A stretch of 64,000 nucleotides of DNA from JAFNAG01 sp963721405 (GCA_963721405.1 CAVRJA010000003.1:372001-436000), one strand, 5' to 3'; positions 24,558-34,179 are shown, counted from the first letter of the stretch. Numbers and translations: made by a program. Notes: generated by a model from the sequence alone, not told the origin.

Positions 24558-27536
24558 ATGCGGGATCGGGCACTCGACGCCATCCTGGGGCCGCCTGATG
24601 TGGAGGAAGCTCACTTCGACTCCTTGATGCCGCTCAGGGTCAACAATCTTCTGCTGGTCACAAGCCTGTACGACTGTTACACGTTCATTGAGGACGGACG
24701 TCTCTCGGAGATGCTCTTCTCCGAGTACCTGGAGCTCAACCTGCGTTTTGCTCCGTCCATCGAGAGGGTCTCCACGGCTGAGGAGGCGCTGGAGCGCCTG
24801 CGTTCCGAATCCTTCGACCTGGTGATTTCGATGCCTCGTGTCGGAGAAATGGACGTGCGCGATTTCGGGCGCGCGGTGCATGAGATCGCTCCCCACGTTC
24901 CCGTTGTTCTGCTCGCATCGAGCCCACGCGAGTTGTGGAATCTGCAGCCCTTGGAAAACCTGCCGGGCGTGGACAAGGTTTTTGTCTGGGAGGGGGACGT
25001 CCGCCTGTTCCTGGCCATCGTCAAGCTCGTGGAAGATCGCGCCAATGCCTGGCACGATGCGCGCACCGCCGGGGTCAAATGCATCCTCCTGATCGAGGAC
25101 TCGGTTCAATTTTACTCGTCGTACCTGCCCATACTCTATACCGAGATCATGAAGCAGACCCAGTCTTTGATGGCGGATGGCGTCAATCGGATGCAGAAGA
25201 TGATGCGCATGCGCGCGCGTCCCAAGATCCTGCTCGCCACCGGGTATGAGCAGGCCATGGAGCTCTACGAGCGGTATCGTGACGATCTGCTCGGAGTAGT
25301 CATGGATGCTTTTTTCCCGAGGCGGGGCATTGTCGACCGCGCAGCCGGGCGCGAGTTTGCGGGCATGGTCAAAGAGCGCACGCCGGGAATTCCCCTGCTC
25401 ATTCAATCGAATTCCGCCAATGTCTCCATTGCTGCGTCTCTCGGCGTGGAATTCCTGGACAAGAACTCACCGAGCCTTCTGGGGAATCTGCGCGCCTTCA
25501 TGCAGGAACATCTCGGCTTCGGCGACTTCGTATTTCGCCTTCCCGACGGCCAGATGGTGTCTCGTGTCGGCGATTTGCGCAATCTGGAATGGGCGCTTCA
25601 GGCAGTCCCGGACGACAGCCTGATGCATCATGCGGAGCGCGGCGACCTCAGCACGTGGCTCAGGGCAAGGACGGAGTTCGAATTGGCGGATACGGTGGGA
25701 CGGGTAGGCAGGGACAAAACGGCGCCCCCCGGCGAGGTGCGCAAGCGGCTTCTCCAGGCGCTCGCGAATCACCGCGAGCGTTCCGGGGCGGGTCTCGTGG
25801 TGGAGTTTTCCAGCAAGACATTTGAGGGCAAGAGCGGTTTCGTCAGAATCGGGGGCGGTTCGCTGGGCGGCAAGGGGCGCGGCCTGGCTTTCGTCAATTC
25901 GCTGATCAACACCTACAAGCTCGGCACGCATTTCCCGGGCGTGCGCATCTGTGTCCCTCCCACAGCGGTGCTGGGCACGGAGGTCTTTGAGCGGTTTATA
26001 GAGACCTCCGGTCTGCTGCCATTCGCCCTCCAGGAGACGGACGACGAGAAGATCACGAGGGCCTTCCTCGAGGAGGAACTCCCTGGAGATGTAGTGGACA
26101 ATCTGTGGGCATTCCTCGATTGGGTACGCTATCCCCTGGCCGTCCGCTCATCAAGCCTTCTCGAAGATGCCTCATTTCAGCCGTTCGCAGGCATTTACGC
26201 GACCTACATGATCCCGAATGTTCACGAGAGCGCCGAGGTGCGCCTCGAGGAACTCTGCAATGCCGTCAAGATGGTGTATGCCTCGACCTACCATGCGGAT
26301 GCCAAGGCTTACATTGAATCCACACCCAACCGCCTGGAAGAGGAGAAAATGGCGGTGGTGATCCAGCAGGTCGTCGGTCGGCAGCACGACCACTATTTCT
26401 ATCCCAACTTCGCCGGAGTGGCCCGTGCCCTGAACTTTTATCCGATGCCGGATATGAGACCGGAGGATGGCGTGGCTTCCGTCGTCATGGGCCTGGGCAA
26501 GGCCGTGGTCGAAGGCGGGCAGTGCGTGCGGTTCTGCCCTGCCTGGCCGCGCAATCCAATGGAATCCTTCACCATCGAGGAGTATCTCGAGAATGCGCAG
26601 CGGACGTTTCTGTCTCTCGACCTGTCACGGCCCGGTCCGCGGCGCGACCCTCCCGCCGCGCTTCCGCATGTCGGCATTGTGTCGTTGGACCTGGATGCAG
26701 CGGAGAGGCATGGCACACTGGCGTCTGTTGGATCCGTGTATTCGGCGGACAACGATGCGATCTATGACGGCATTTCGCGCCCCGGTGTGCGCCTGGTCAC
26801 CATGGCCGGCGTTCTCAAGGGGGGCGCATTCCCGCTCGCTGACGTGCTCTCGCTTCTTCTCAAGGTGGGCTCGGCCGGATCATCGTGCCCGGTCGAGATG
26901 GAGTTTGCAGTCAACCTCTCGGTAAATCCAGACGTGCCGCACGAATTCGGCTTTCTGCAGGTCCGGCCGCTAGTGCTCGGATCCGATACGCGCGACATCC
27001 AGCTCGAGCAGGTCGATCCGGCGGACGGCCTGTGCATTTCGCATCAGGCCCTTGGCAACGGCCTGATCGAGGGAGTGCGCGATCTTGTCTACGTGCGGCG
27101 CGACCGGTTCACGCGCAGTCAGACTCCCGAGATTGCCCGGGAGATCGGGGCCTTGAATGCCCGCCTGAAAGAGGGCGGGCGTTCCTACCTTCTGATCGGA
27201 CCGGGGCGGTGGGGGAGTGCAGATCCCTGGCTGGGAATCCCGGTCAAATGGGCTGAAATCTCAGGCGTGCGCTGCATCATCGAGACCGATCTCGAGGACA
27301 TGCGTGTGGATCCCTCGCAGGGATCCCACTTTTTTCACAACATCATGTCCTTCGGCATCGGCTATCTGACAGTGGACGGGCGAAAAGGAGACGTACTGGA
27401 CTATGACCTGCTCGAGAGCGAGCCCGCCGCCGAGACGGCATACCTGCGCCACATCGGTTTCGCGGAACCACTTGAAATCGCCTTGAACGGTCGGAAAAGC
27501 TACGGCGTCGTGATGAAACCCGGAAAGAAGCGGTGA
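24558..27536 (+). CDS. PEP/pyruvate-binding (PPDK-N) domain protein with receiver-like N-terminus
   Basis: 992 residues from the ATG at 24558, which follows GGGAGG. Two receiver-like alpha/beta domains occupy about 1-330 (NNLLLVTSLYDC..., then VKCILLIEDSVQFYSSYLP). A PEP-synthase-type ATP-grasp domain follows from about 425 (GGGSLGGKGRGLAF; YPLAVRSSSLLEDASFQPFAGIYATY; AVVIQQVVG). The C-terminus holds a conserved block, LIGPGRWGSADPWLGIPV. The phospho-histidine swivel domain and PEP barrel of true PEP synthase are absent, so it is not ppsA. It may phosphorylate or sense an unknown substrate. Divergent from gdhA; a paralogue lies at 44966. Cytosolic, function unknown. Confidence 0.88.
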   Translation: MRDRALDAILGPPDVEEAHFDSLMPLRVNNLLLVTSLYDCYTFIEDGRLSEMLFSEYLELNLRFAPSIERVSTAEEALERLRSESFDLVISMPRVGEMDVRDFGRAVHEIAPHVPVVLLASSPRELWNLQPLENLPGVDKVFVWEGDVRLFLAIVKLVEDRANAWHDARTAGVKCILLIEDSVQFYSSYLPILYTEIMKQTQSLMADGVNRMQKMMRMRARPKILLATGYEQAMELYERYRDDLLGVVMDAFFPRRGIVDRAAGREFAGMVKERTPGIPLLIQSNSANVSIAASLGVEFLDKNSPSLLGNLRAFMQEHLGFGDFVFRLPDGQMVSRVGDLRNLEWALQAVPDDSLMHHAERGDLSTWLRARTEFELADTVGRVGRDKTAPPGEVRKRLLQALANHRERSGAGLVVEFSSKTFEGKSGFVRIGGGSLGGKGRGLAFVNSLINTYKLGTHFPGVRICVPPTAVLGTEVFERFIETSGLLPFALQETDDEKITRAFLEEELPGDVVDNLWAFLDWVRYPLAVRSSSLLEDASFQPFAGIYATYMIPNVHESAEVRLEELCNAVKMVYASTYHADAKAYIESTPNRLEEEKMAVVIQQVVGRQHDHYFYPNFAGVARALNFYPMPDMRPEDGVASVVMGLGKAVVEGGQCVRFCPAWPRNPMESFTIEEYLENAQRTFLSLDLSRPGPRRDPPAALPHVGIVSLDLDAAERHGTLASVGSVYSADNDAIYDGISRPGVRLVTMAGVLKGGAFPLADVLSLLLKVGSAGSSCPVEMEFAVNLSVNPDVPHEFGFLQVRPLVLGSDTRDIQLEQVDPADGLCISHQALGNGLIEGVRDLVYVRRDRFTRSQTPEIAREIGALNARLKEGGRSYLLIGPGRWGSADPWLGIPVKWAEISGVRCIIETDLEDMRVDPSQGSHFFHNIMSFGIGYLTVDGRKGDVLDYDLLESEPAAETAYLRHIGFAEPLEIALNGRKSYGVVMKPGKKR

Positions 27537-27609
27537 GCACCGTGACTGACCAGGCGCTCAGATGCCGCTCGCCTTTTCGGATCGCTTCGCTCGATTGCGG
27601 CTCTGCATT

Positions 27610-28647
27610 TCAGCGCTTCCAGTCCGCGATGAAGATGTTGGTTTCGCCGGGCGCGGAGCCGTGCCGGTTGGAAGCGAAGACGAGTTTGGACCCGTCGCGG
27701 TTAAACATCGGAAAACCGTCGAAAGTATCGTTGAGCGTCACCCGCTCCAGGCCGGTCCCGTCCGCATTTATGAGATACAGGTCGAAGTCGCGACCCTTCG
27801 GGTCGTGCAGGTTCGAAGCGAATATGATCTGCTTTCCGTTCGGAAGAAAGTATGGCGCGAAATTGGCCTTGCCGTTGCGGGTCACCTGTCGCTTGCCCGA
27901 GCCGTCGGCATTCATGACCATGATTTCCAGGGAGTGCGGTTCGATCAGGCCCTGCGCCAGCAGGCTGCGGTAGCGCTCGATGTCTTTCGGTTCGGTCGGA
28001 TGGTGAGCACGGTAGACGATCAGCTTGCTGTCGGCCGAGTAGAAGGCGCCTCCGTCATATCCGACTTCGTTTGTCAGCCTGCGTACGTTCCCGCCGTCAA
28101 TGTCCATCGAATAAAGGTCAAGATCGCCGTCGCGGACCGAGGTGAAGACGATGCGGCCGCCATCCGGCGACACCGTCGCCTCGGCGTCATATCCGGGTGA
28201 GCGCGTGAGGTGTTTCAGCCCGCTGCCGTCGGCATTGGCGACGAAGATGTCGTAGTCCCTGTACAGGGCCCAGACATAAGCCTTGCTCATGTCGGGAGGA
28301 GGCGGGCAATCCGGCCCTCCTTCGTGCGTCGACGCGAACAGAATCTTTTGATCGCCGGGCAGGAAATAGCCGCATGTCGTGCGTCCTCTTCCGGTGCTCA
28401 CGAGCTTCTTGCCGCTGCCATCGAGGTTCATCGTGAACATCTGGTCACAATGATAAGGAGCATGCGTCGACTGGAAAATCAGCCTCGTGCCGCTGAATGA
28501 AAAGTATGCCTCCGCATTCTCCCCGCCGGCCGTCAGCTGCCGCAGGTTGGCCAGGTGTTTTTCGCCGGGCAGCGGCTGGAGATCGTCGCTCGAAAGGGCC
28601 AGGGAGACCACAAGAATCAGGCCTGGTACAATGACGAAGGACTTCAT
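27610..28647 (-). CDS. Secreted TolB-like beta-propeller (PD40) protein
   Basis: 345 residues with an N-terminal signal sequence (MKSFVIVPGLILVVSLALS). It is made of repeated PD40 blades: FSFSGTRLIFQSTH, LPGDQKILFASTHEG, SPDGGRIVFTSVRDGDLDLYSMDIDG, FLPNGKQIIFASNLHDPKGRDFDLYLIN, FNRDGSKLVFASNRHG, each followed by 'NADGSGLKHLT'-like turns. These match TolB/DPP-type propellers, usually scaffolds for periplasmic protein or ligand contacts. It stands alone, convergent with the PEP-binding gene. No enzyme domain is attached. Confidence 0.88.
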   Translation of the reverse strand: MKSFVIVPGLILVVSLALSSDDLQPLPGEKHLANLRQLTAGGENAEAYFSFSGTRLIFQSTHAPYHCDQMFTMNLDGSGKKLVSTGRGRTTCGYFLPGDQKILFASTHEGGPDCPPPPDMSKAYVWALYRDYDIFVANADGSGLKHLTRSPGYDAEATVSPDGGRIVFTSVRDGDLDLYSMDIDGGNVRRLTNEVGYDGGAFYSADSKLIVYRAHHPTEPKDIERYRSLLAQGLIEPHSLEIMVMNADGSGKRQVTRNGKANFAPYFLPNGKQIIFASNLHDPKGRDFDLYLINADGTGLERVTLNDTFDGFPMFNRDGSKLVFASNRHGSAPGETNIFIADWKR

Positions 28648-28787
28648 CTCACCTCCTTTGATCCATCAGAGATAATTCTTACGGTTGCCGACGGACTGGG
28701 CAAGGGAATCATTTTCCGGTGCCGTGGAGATTGAACCCAGAAACTCTGATCGGGGCACGGGCATCAGGATCGGAAAACGTCGAAGTC

Positions 28788-28919
28788 TTCATGTGGCCGC
28801 GGGCTTTAGCCCGCATCGTCCGTGTCGACTCCAGTGCCATCCTGCCGCATGAGGGCTTCTTGCCATATCAGCCGTAGAGGTCAGTTTGGAGACCGGGCTG
28901 AAGCCCGGGGCCACATGAA
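28788..28919. repeat. Inverted-repeat element B, complete copy (132 bp)
   Basis: The gap 28648-28951 contains TTCATGTGGCCGCGGGCTT (left) and, at 28893-28919, its near-exact reverse complement ending GGCCACATGAA. Each arm itself holds a hairpin (GCGGGCTTTAGCCCGC and CCGGGCTGAAGCCCGG). A second copy lacking the right arm is at 60341-60414. Confidence 0.75.
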
Positions 28920-28951
28920 TGCAGCGCATTGAATTTCGCGACACAAGCACT

Positions 28952-30124
28952 CTACGCAGTCACATCCGAACGCCATGGGGAGAGGATGGAGCGCGAGTAC
29001 GAAGGATAGGCTTCCAGCACCAGGTCGGGGCCGGAATGGAAGGTGCGCCCGATGCGGAATCGCGGCGCCGCGGCGGCGGATTCATAGCCGGCGCCGCCGA
29101 CGGCAGGCACCGCCCCATCGCCCCCGAGAAGGATCGGGGCGGTGACCAGGAAAAACTTGTCGACCAGGTTTTTTGACAGAAACGACCAGTGCACTTCGCT
29201 TCCTCCTTCCACCAGCAGCCCGAGGACGCCGCGCTTGCCGAGCTCACGCAGGATCTGCTTCAGATTCAGCCCCTGCGGGCCATATTCGACGGACACGATC
29301 TCGGCCCCCTGGGCCTCCAGCGCTCGCCTCCTCACCTTGGACGCCTCCGCCCGGCAGAAGATCAGGATGCGGGATGCAGCGCCCGCGTGCAGAAGACGCG
29401 AACCGACTGGTGTCCGCAGCCGGCTGTCCAGCACCACAGCCCAGAGCGGACGCGCCTTGGGGCGCTTCCCCCGGTAGGAGAGCCGTGGGTCGTCGGCCAG
29501 GACGGTGCCGATGCCCACGAGCACGGCGTCCAACTGAAGCCGCAATTCCTGGCTGAATTTCCGGCTTTCCTCTGAGGTGATCCAACCGCCTGGATTTCCG
29601 GCAGCTGCGATCCGCCCATCCATGGACATGCCCACCTTGCCGACAACCAACGGCAGCCCGGTGGTAACGTGGCAGGCGAAAGGCTCGATGATGCGGGCGG
29701 CCTCGAGGTGAAGCGGGCCGACCTCGACATCGATTCCCGCCGCCTGCATCCGGCTGATCCCCTTCCCGCAGACAAGCGGATTGGGGTCCAGCTGCGCCAC
29801 CACGACGCGTCTCACGCCTGCCTCGATCAGTGCGGAAGCGCAAGGGGGGGTCCTGCCGAAGTGGGCGCAGGGTTCCAGCGTGACGTAGGCAGTGGCGCCA
29901 CGGGCATGGTCCGCCGCATCAGCGAGAGCCCGTACTTCGGCATGGTCGCGTGTGAGATATTCGTGCCAGCCCTCGCCCACAATCTTATCATGGCGGGCAA
30001 TGACGCACCCCACCGATGGATTCGGACTGGCCAGCCCGATAGCCTTCCGGGCCAGGGCCAGGGCCGTCCGCATGAACTTCTGGTCGAGGGTGTTCATAAT
30101 GGGAGTTCCCCGCTCGAAGATCAC
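28952..30124 (-). CDS. ribD: Bifunctional riboflavin biosynthesis deaminase/reductase
   Basis: About 390 residues. The N-terminal half is the diaminohydroxyphosphoribosylaminopyrimidine deaminase with the zinc motif HAEVRALADAA...TLEPCAHFGRTPPC. The C-terminal half is the NADPH-dependent reductase (VVGKVGMSMDGRIAA, WITSEESR, VLVGIGTVLADDPRLSYR, LLVEGGSEVHWSFL). It catalyses two early steps of riboflavin synthesis. A GTG at 30124 overlaps the upstream stop by 4 bp and has AGGAAAG before it; an ATG at 30097 would be closer to the usual N-terminus. No other rib genes are in view. Confidence 0.95.
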   Translation of the reverse strand: MIFERGTPIMNTLDQKFMRTALALARKAIGLASPNPSVGCVIARHDKIVGEGWHEYLTRDHAEVRALADAADHARGATAYVTLEPCAHFGRTPPCASALIEAGVRRVVVAQLDPNPLVCGKGISRMQAAGIDVEVGPLHLEAARIIEPFACHVTTGLPLVVGKVGMSMDGRIAAAGNPGGWITSEESRKFSQELRLQLDAVLVGIGTVLADDPRLSYRGKRPKARPLWAVVLDSRLRTPVGSRLLHAGAASRILIFCRAEASKVRRRALEAQGAEIVSVEYGPQGLNLKQILRELGKRGVLGLLVEGGSEVHWSFLSKNLVDKFFLVTAPILLGGDGAVPAVGGAGYESAAAAPRFRIGRTFHSGPDLVLEAYPSYSRSILSPWRSDVTA

Positions 30125-31401
30125 GAGCTTTCCTGCGCCGCTTCCGGAAGACGGACTCGAAGCCGGCGGATCCGTTTGCGGTCGGCGTCCAGGATCTGAA
30201 TCCGCAGCCCTTCGAGGTCGAATTCTTCGCCCGGTGCGGGGATGCGTCCCAGATAGGAGGCGATGAGACCCGCGACCGTCGAGGCGTCGTGGACGGTGAA
30301 TTTTTTCCCGGCGAGGTCTTCCAGATGATAGAGTTCGGCGCTCCCGCGGAAGACATAGCTTTTCGGGCTCTCTTCGACGATTTCACTGATCTTGGCTTGA
30401 TCCTCATCGCGAATTTCCCCGACGATTTCTTCCAGGAGGTCCTCGATGGTGACGAGTCCGGCGACCCCCCCGAATTCATCAATGACGATTGCCGTGTGGT
30501 CTCCGCGCAACTGCAGCTCCTTCAGCAGAGCCGAAACGCGCTTTGTCTCAGGGACAAAGAGCGCCGGGTGGATCAGGCCGGCGATGGATTCCGATTCCCG
30601 TCCCTGCGAGTACTGCGCCAGGAGCTGACGGATATACGCGACACCGATGATGTGGTCCATGTCGCCGCGATAGATCGGTATCCGCGAGTGCCGGCTCTCC
30701 AGCATGATGTCGCGCAGCTCCCCCATTGTGGCATCTTCGCTGCAGGCGGCGATCCTTGTGCGCGGCGTCATGACCTCGCGCACGAGGGTGTCGCCGAATT
30801 CCACCACCGACTGGATCAGCTGGGTGTCTTCCTTTTCCAGAATCCCTTCGTCTTGCCCGATCTCCAGGTAGGCTTGGATTTCCTCCTCCGTGGTTTCTTC
30901 GCCGGCCGGGCTGACCGTGGGCTCGGTCTCCTCGTAGAGGCGCTTGAACAGGCTCAGCAGGCCGAAAAAAGGCCTGGCCAGGATAATCAGGAAGGCGATC
31001 AGCGGATGCAGGAAACGCAGCAGCCAGATCAGCTTCTTTTCCGACTGGTGCTGCGAAAGGAGGCGCGGGAAGACAAACCCGAAAAGAAGACAGACCGCCA
31101 GGGTGATCCCGAGCGCGCAGACACTGCCCCAGATCGGCCACCTCAACAGACTCAGCGAGGTAATCAGCGTCGCAATCACGACCAGCGCGATCAGGGCCCC
31201 GAGATGCAGAGGCAGGAAAAGGCGGTTCTTGTTCTCTATCACCAGTGCGAGCAGCCGCGGGGTCTCTTCTTCCTCTTTCTCGAGGCTCAGGCGCAGGGCG
31301 ACGGGACTCGCCTCCGTCAGCGCGCTCTCCACCAGGGTAAGGAGGAACAGGACTGCCACGGCTGCTGCGATCGCGGCCATCTCCAGGTAAATGTGAGTCA
31401 T
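30121..31401 (-). CDS. CorC/HlyC-type membrane protein with CBS domains (CNNM family)
   Basis: 426 residues. Three to four transmembrane helices in the first 150 residues form the CNNM/DUF21 domain; then a pair of CBS domains (EVMTPRTRIAACSEDATMGEL...HSRIPIYRGDMDHIIGVAYIRQLL; LLKELQLRGDHTAIVIDEFGG) and a CorC/HlyC-type C-terminal domain. Family members are implicated in magnesium/cobalt efflux. Overlaps ybeY by 4 bp (31398-31401) and ribD by 4 bp, so the three are coupled. The ybeY-corC order is widely conserved. Confidence 0.92.
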   Translation of the reverse strand: MTHIYLEMAAIAAAVAVLFLLTLVESALTEASPVALRLSLEKEEEETPRLLALVIENKNRLFLPLHLGALIALVVIATLITSLSLLRWPIWGSVCALGITLAVCLLFGFVFPRLLSQHQSEKKLIWLLRFLHPLIAFLIILARPFFGLLSLFKRLYEETEPTVSPAGEETTEEEIQAYLEIGQDEGILEKEDTQLIQSVVEFGDTLVREVMTPRTRIAACSEDATMGELRDIMLESRHSRIPIYRGDMDHIIGVAYIRQLLAQYSQGRESESIAGLIHPALFVPETKRVSALLKELQLRGDHTAIVIDEFGGVAGLVTIEDLLEEIVGEIRDEDQAKISEIVEESPKSYVFRGSAELYHLEDLAGKKFTVHDASTVAGLIASYLGRIPAPGEEFDLEGLRIQILDADRKRIRRLRVRLPEAAQESS

Positions 31402-31901
31402 CGGCCATCCCTCAGGTCAGCCACTGCGGCCGCGTGCGAAAAAGCACGCCTGCGCAGCAGGCGCCGCTGCAACCGGAGCATCCGGCCCGCGTCGGTTTCG
31501 TGATCAAAGCCCAGGAGGTGAAGCACGCCGTGCAGCATCAACCGGTGCAGCTCACGGTTCAGGGAGATCTTCCAACGCCGGGCCTGGCGCAGGGCGACTT
31601 CCGGGGCGATCACGATCTCGCCCAGGAACGGAGAGCCGTCTTCCATCTCGTCCTGATAGACAAAACTCAAGACGTCGGTGGCATAGTCCTTCCCGCGATA
31701 GCGGCGGTTCAGGTCACGCATTCTGCGCTCGCTCACGAATACGATCGTCAACCTGCGCCCCGGAACACCCAGGGCGCGAAATACCCCGTCGCAAAAGGCG
31801 GACACGGCCTGCCGGAATATCTTAAATCGCCTTTGCGTGTTTAGAACTTGAGTTCGCAACGGAGAACTTGTCGGATTTGTCTTCGACGGCATTGAAGTCA
31901 T
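31398..31901 (-). CDS. ybeY: Endoribonuclease YbeY (rRNA maturation)
   Basis: Up to 167 residues. The zinc motif HGVLHLLGFDHETD near the C-terminus and VSERRMRDLNRRYRGKDYATDVLSF are diagnostic of YbeY, a single-strand RNase needed for 16S rRNA 3' maturation. The true start is uncertain: the farthest ATG overlaps the upstream HD-phosphodiesterase gene by 80 bp, and conserved sequence begins around NTQRRFKI, which has no nearer good ATG. The end overlaps the CorC-like gene by ATGA. Confidence 0.93.
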   Translation of the reverse strand: MTSMPSKTNPTSSPLRTQVLNTQRRFKIFRQAVSAFCDGVFRALGVPGRRLTIVFVSERRMRDLNRRYRGKDYATDVLSFVYQDEMEDGSPFLGEIVIAPEVALRQARRWKISLNRELHRLMLHGVLHLLGFDHETDAGRMLRLQRRLLRRRAFSHAAAVADLRDGR

Positions 31902-34179
31902 AGCCAGGATAGTCGAGACGCCGGTGGTAAAGGCCCGTCAGGATCTTGAAGAACGACTCCTTGACCAGGCGAATCTCCCGGAGGGTAATATCGCACCCGT
32001 CGAGCTGGTTGTCAGCAAGGATGGAATCGACCAGCCGGTCAATCATCCCCTGGATCTGGGCCGGGGACGGGCCGTTCAGAGTCCGGGAGGCAGCCTCAAT
32101 CGAGTCCGCCATCATCAGGACGGCGGCTTCTTTGGTTTGGGGTTTTGGTCCGGGATAGCGGAAATCGAGCTCGGCGATTTCCTGGCTCTTCTCGTTCATC
32201 GAATCGAGCGCCTTCCGGTAAAAATAGGTCATGATCCGGGTGCCGTGGTGCTGTGCGATCAGGTTCAGGATATCCTGTGCCAGCTTCGCCTCTCTGGCCA
32301 TTTCGAGCCCGTCTTTCACGTGGCTCGCAAGGATCAGGCAGCTCATGTTCGGTGACAGCGCCTCGTGCTTGTTGATTCCGAACGACTGGTTCTCGGAGAA
32401 GTACTCAGGTTTGAAGACCTTCCCCAGATCGTGGTAGTAGGCGCCGACGCGCACCAGCAGCGGGTTTGCACCAATGGCCTCGGCGGCCGCCTCGGCGAGC
32501 GTTCCCACCATCAGGCTGTGATGGTACGTGCCCGGAGCCTCCACGGACAGGCGTCGCAGGACCGGCGCGTTCAGGTTGGAGAGCTCCAGAAGCCGGATGT
32601 CGGTGGTGATCTTGAACAGGGATTCCAGAGTCGGGAGCAGCAGCGACGCCAGAGCGGAAGCAAGCATCCCCCCCAGAAAACCGTATAGCGCCGTCAACAG
32701 AATGCGCCAAAGCTCCACGGGAGCCTGGCGCAGCAGATTGATCATCAGGATCGCCACCACATTCACCAGGCCGATGGTCAGGCCGGCCTTCAGGATGGCA
32801 GCACGGTCTTTGTACTGCCGGACACTGTAGATTCCGGCCAGGCTGCCCAGGATTGCGTACGCGGCAATGTAAACATCCCCGTAGAACAGCCCGGCGAGCA
32901 CGGCCACGAGAATCGATGTGATGACGCCCAGGTTCACATCCGCCAGCAGGGTGACCAGAATCGCGCCAAAGGCCAAGGGGATCAGATAGTAGAGGTGGAA
33001 TTGCCCGCGGAAGGCCTCAATCGAAACACGTTCACCCAGGACATCGATCAGGGCGGTGAGCAGCCGTGCAACGACGAAGACGATGAACACCGACAGCAGG
33101 ATGAGGGTGATCTGGGGACGGATCTTGCGCCGGGAGTTCCGGTAATAGACGAAATAACGCCACAAGCCGTAGAGGAAGGTGGCGATAAACAGACTGAAGC
33201 CGGCGAACTGTCCCAGGAGCAATCTCGGCCGCTGCAGGTTGCGCAGTGCAGCGAGCTTGGCAACCGCCATCGGAGTAACTTCCTCTCCGCGGCGAACGAT
33301 GGTCTGTCCCTGGTCAAGGTGGATTTCCACGGGCGCCACGCGATCGCCCGAAGTGGCGCGCCGGGCTTCCGTCTCCACCTGGTTATAAAGCAGATTGGGA
33401 GACAGCAGGCCGTCCAGGAAACCAAGCAACTGGGTCCGATCCGGCGCCGGGACGTCGGGAAACTCGATCTGAAACTGTTGCAGGTACTCTCGCGCCGCAG
33501 AGCGGTTCCGCGCCATGTAGGCTTCCGCCAGCGGCCGTTCTGCGAGGGATGTGTTGTCCCGGACCACGATCCCTCTTCGCTGATCCCGGAGAAACTGCGG
33601 CCAGGCCTGGTCGTCAATGATGCTCGCCCGCCAGATTGTGTCCAGCACCCGGAAGATGCGCCCTTCCAGCAGCGTGCTGAACCTCTGCTCGAGGAAGACC
33701 GGAAGGATGTTGGGAGGGAGCGTCCGGCCGACGATCGGCTCCAGTTCCGCGAGCAATTCCGATTTTGCTGCCGGGCTCAGGGGGGTCTTTGGCGGCACCT
33801 GCCGTTCGATCAGGAAGTTGCGCCCCGTAGCGAATGCCTGGCTGATGTCTCGTTCGATCCTGATGATGTTCGCGCCATTGAAATCGTAGACTGCCGGGGT
33901 TCGCTGGCGCGCCAATTCCCGCTCTATCGCCGTGGCCGACTTGTCCTCGAAGGTAGTATCCTGCTGGGCGCGCACTTCTTCAGAGGCGATCTCACCGGCC
34001 TGGTAGTTTGGAATGGAATGGTAGTGGAAGCCGACCAGCAGGAGCGACAGCACCACGGTGGCGACGAGCCCGGCAAGAAGGTCTGGACCGGTGAGATGAC
34101 TCCGGAAGGCCTCGGAGATTTCGCGAATCGGGCCGCGACTGGGCCGGTCCCGTTTCCCGAATTTACTCGCTGCAGGCAT
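31822..34179 (-). CDS. PgpH/YqfF-type 7TM-HD phosphodiesterase
   Basis: About 785 residues. An N-terminal helix, a large extracytoplasmic 7TMR-HDED domain (about 60-330), seven transmembrane helices (about 340-530), and a cytosolic HD domain with HHSLMVGTLAEAAAEAIGAN, GAYYHDLGKVFKPEYF and LASHVKDG. The family (PgpH) hydrolyses cyclic di-AMP. The Gram-positive and acidobacterial order pgpH-ybeY-corC is preserved here (phoH is missing). An ATG at 34179 is chosen over a TTG 15 bases upstream. Confidence 0.93.
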   Translation of the reverse strand: MPAASKFGKRDRPSRGPIREISEAFRSHLTGPDLLAGLVATVVLSLLLVGFHYHSIPNYQAGEIASEEVRAQQDTTFEDKSATAIERELARQRTPAVYDFNGANIIRIERDISQAFATGRNFLIERQVPPKTPLSPAAKSELLAELEPIVGRTLPPNILPVFLEQRFSTLLEGRIFRVLDTIWRASIIDDQAWPQFLRDQRRGIVVRDNTSLAERPLAEAYMARNRSAAREYLQQFQIEFPDVPAPDRTQLLGFLDGLLSPNLLYNQVETEARRATSGDRVAPVEIHLDQGQTIVRRGEEVTPMAVAKLAALRNLQRPRLLLGQFAGFSLFIATFLYGLWRYFVYYRNSRRKIRPQITLILLSVFIVFVVARLLTALIDVLGERVSIEAFRGQFHLYYLIPLAFGAILVTLLADVNLGVITSILVAVLAGLFYGDVYIAAYAILGSLAGIYSVRQYKDRAAILKAGLTIGLVNVVAILMINLLRQAPVELWRILLTALYGFLGGMLASALASLLLPTLESLFKITTDIRLLELSNLNAPVLRRLSVEAPGTYHHSLMVGTLAEAAAEAIGANPLLVRVGAYYHDLGKVFKPEYFSENQSFGINKHEALSPNMSCLILASHVKDGLEMAREAKLAQDILNLIAQHHGTRIMTYFYRKALDSMNEKSQEIAELDFRYPGPKPQTKEAAVLMMADSIEAASRTLNGPSPAQIQGMIDRLVDSILADNQLDGCDITLREIRLVKESFFKILTGLYHRRLDYPGYDFNAVEDKSDKFSVANSSSKHAKAI

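Noticed and set aside
24558..27536. Calling the two PEP-binding proteins PEP synthase (ppsA)
   Set aside because: Both lack the phospho-histidine swivel domain and the PEP-utilising barrel.
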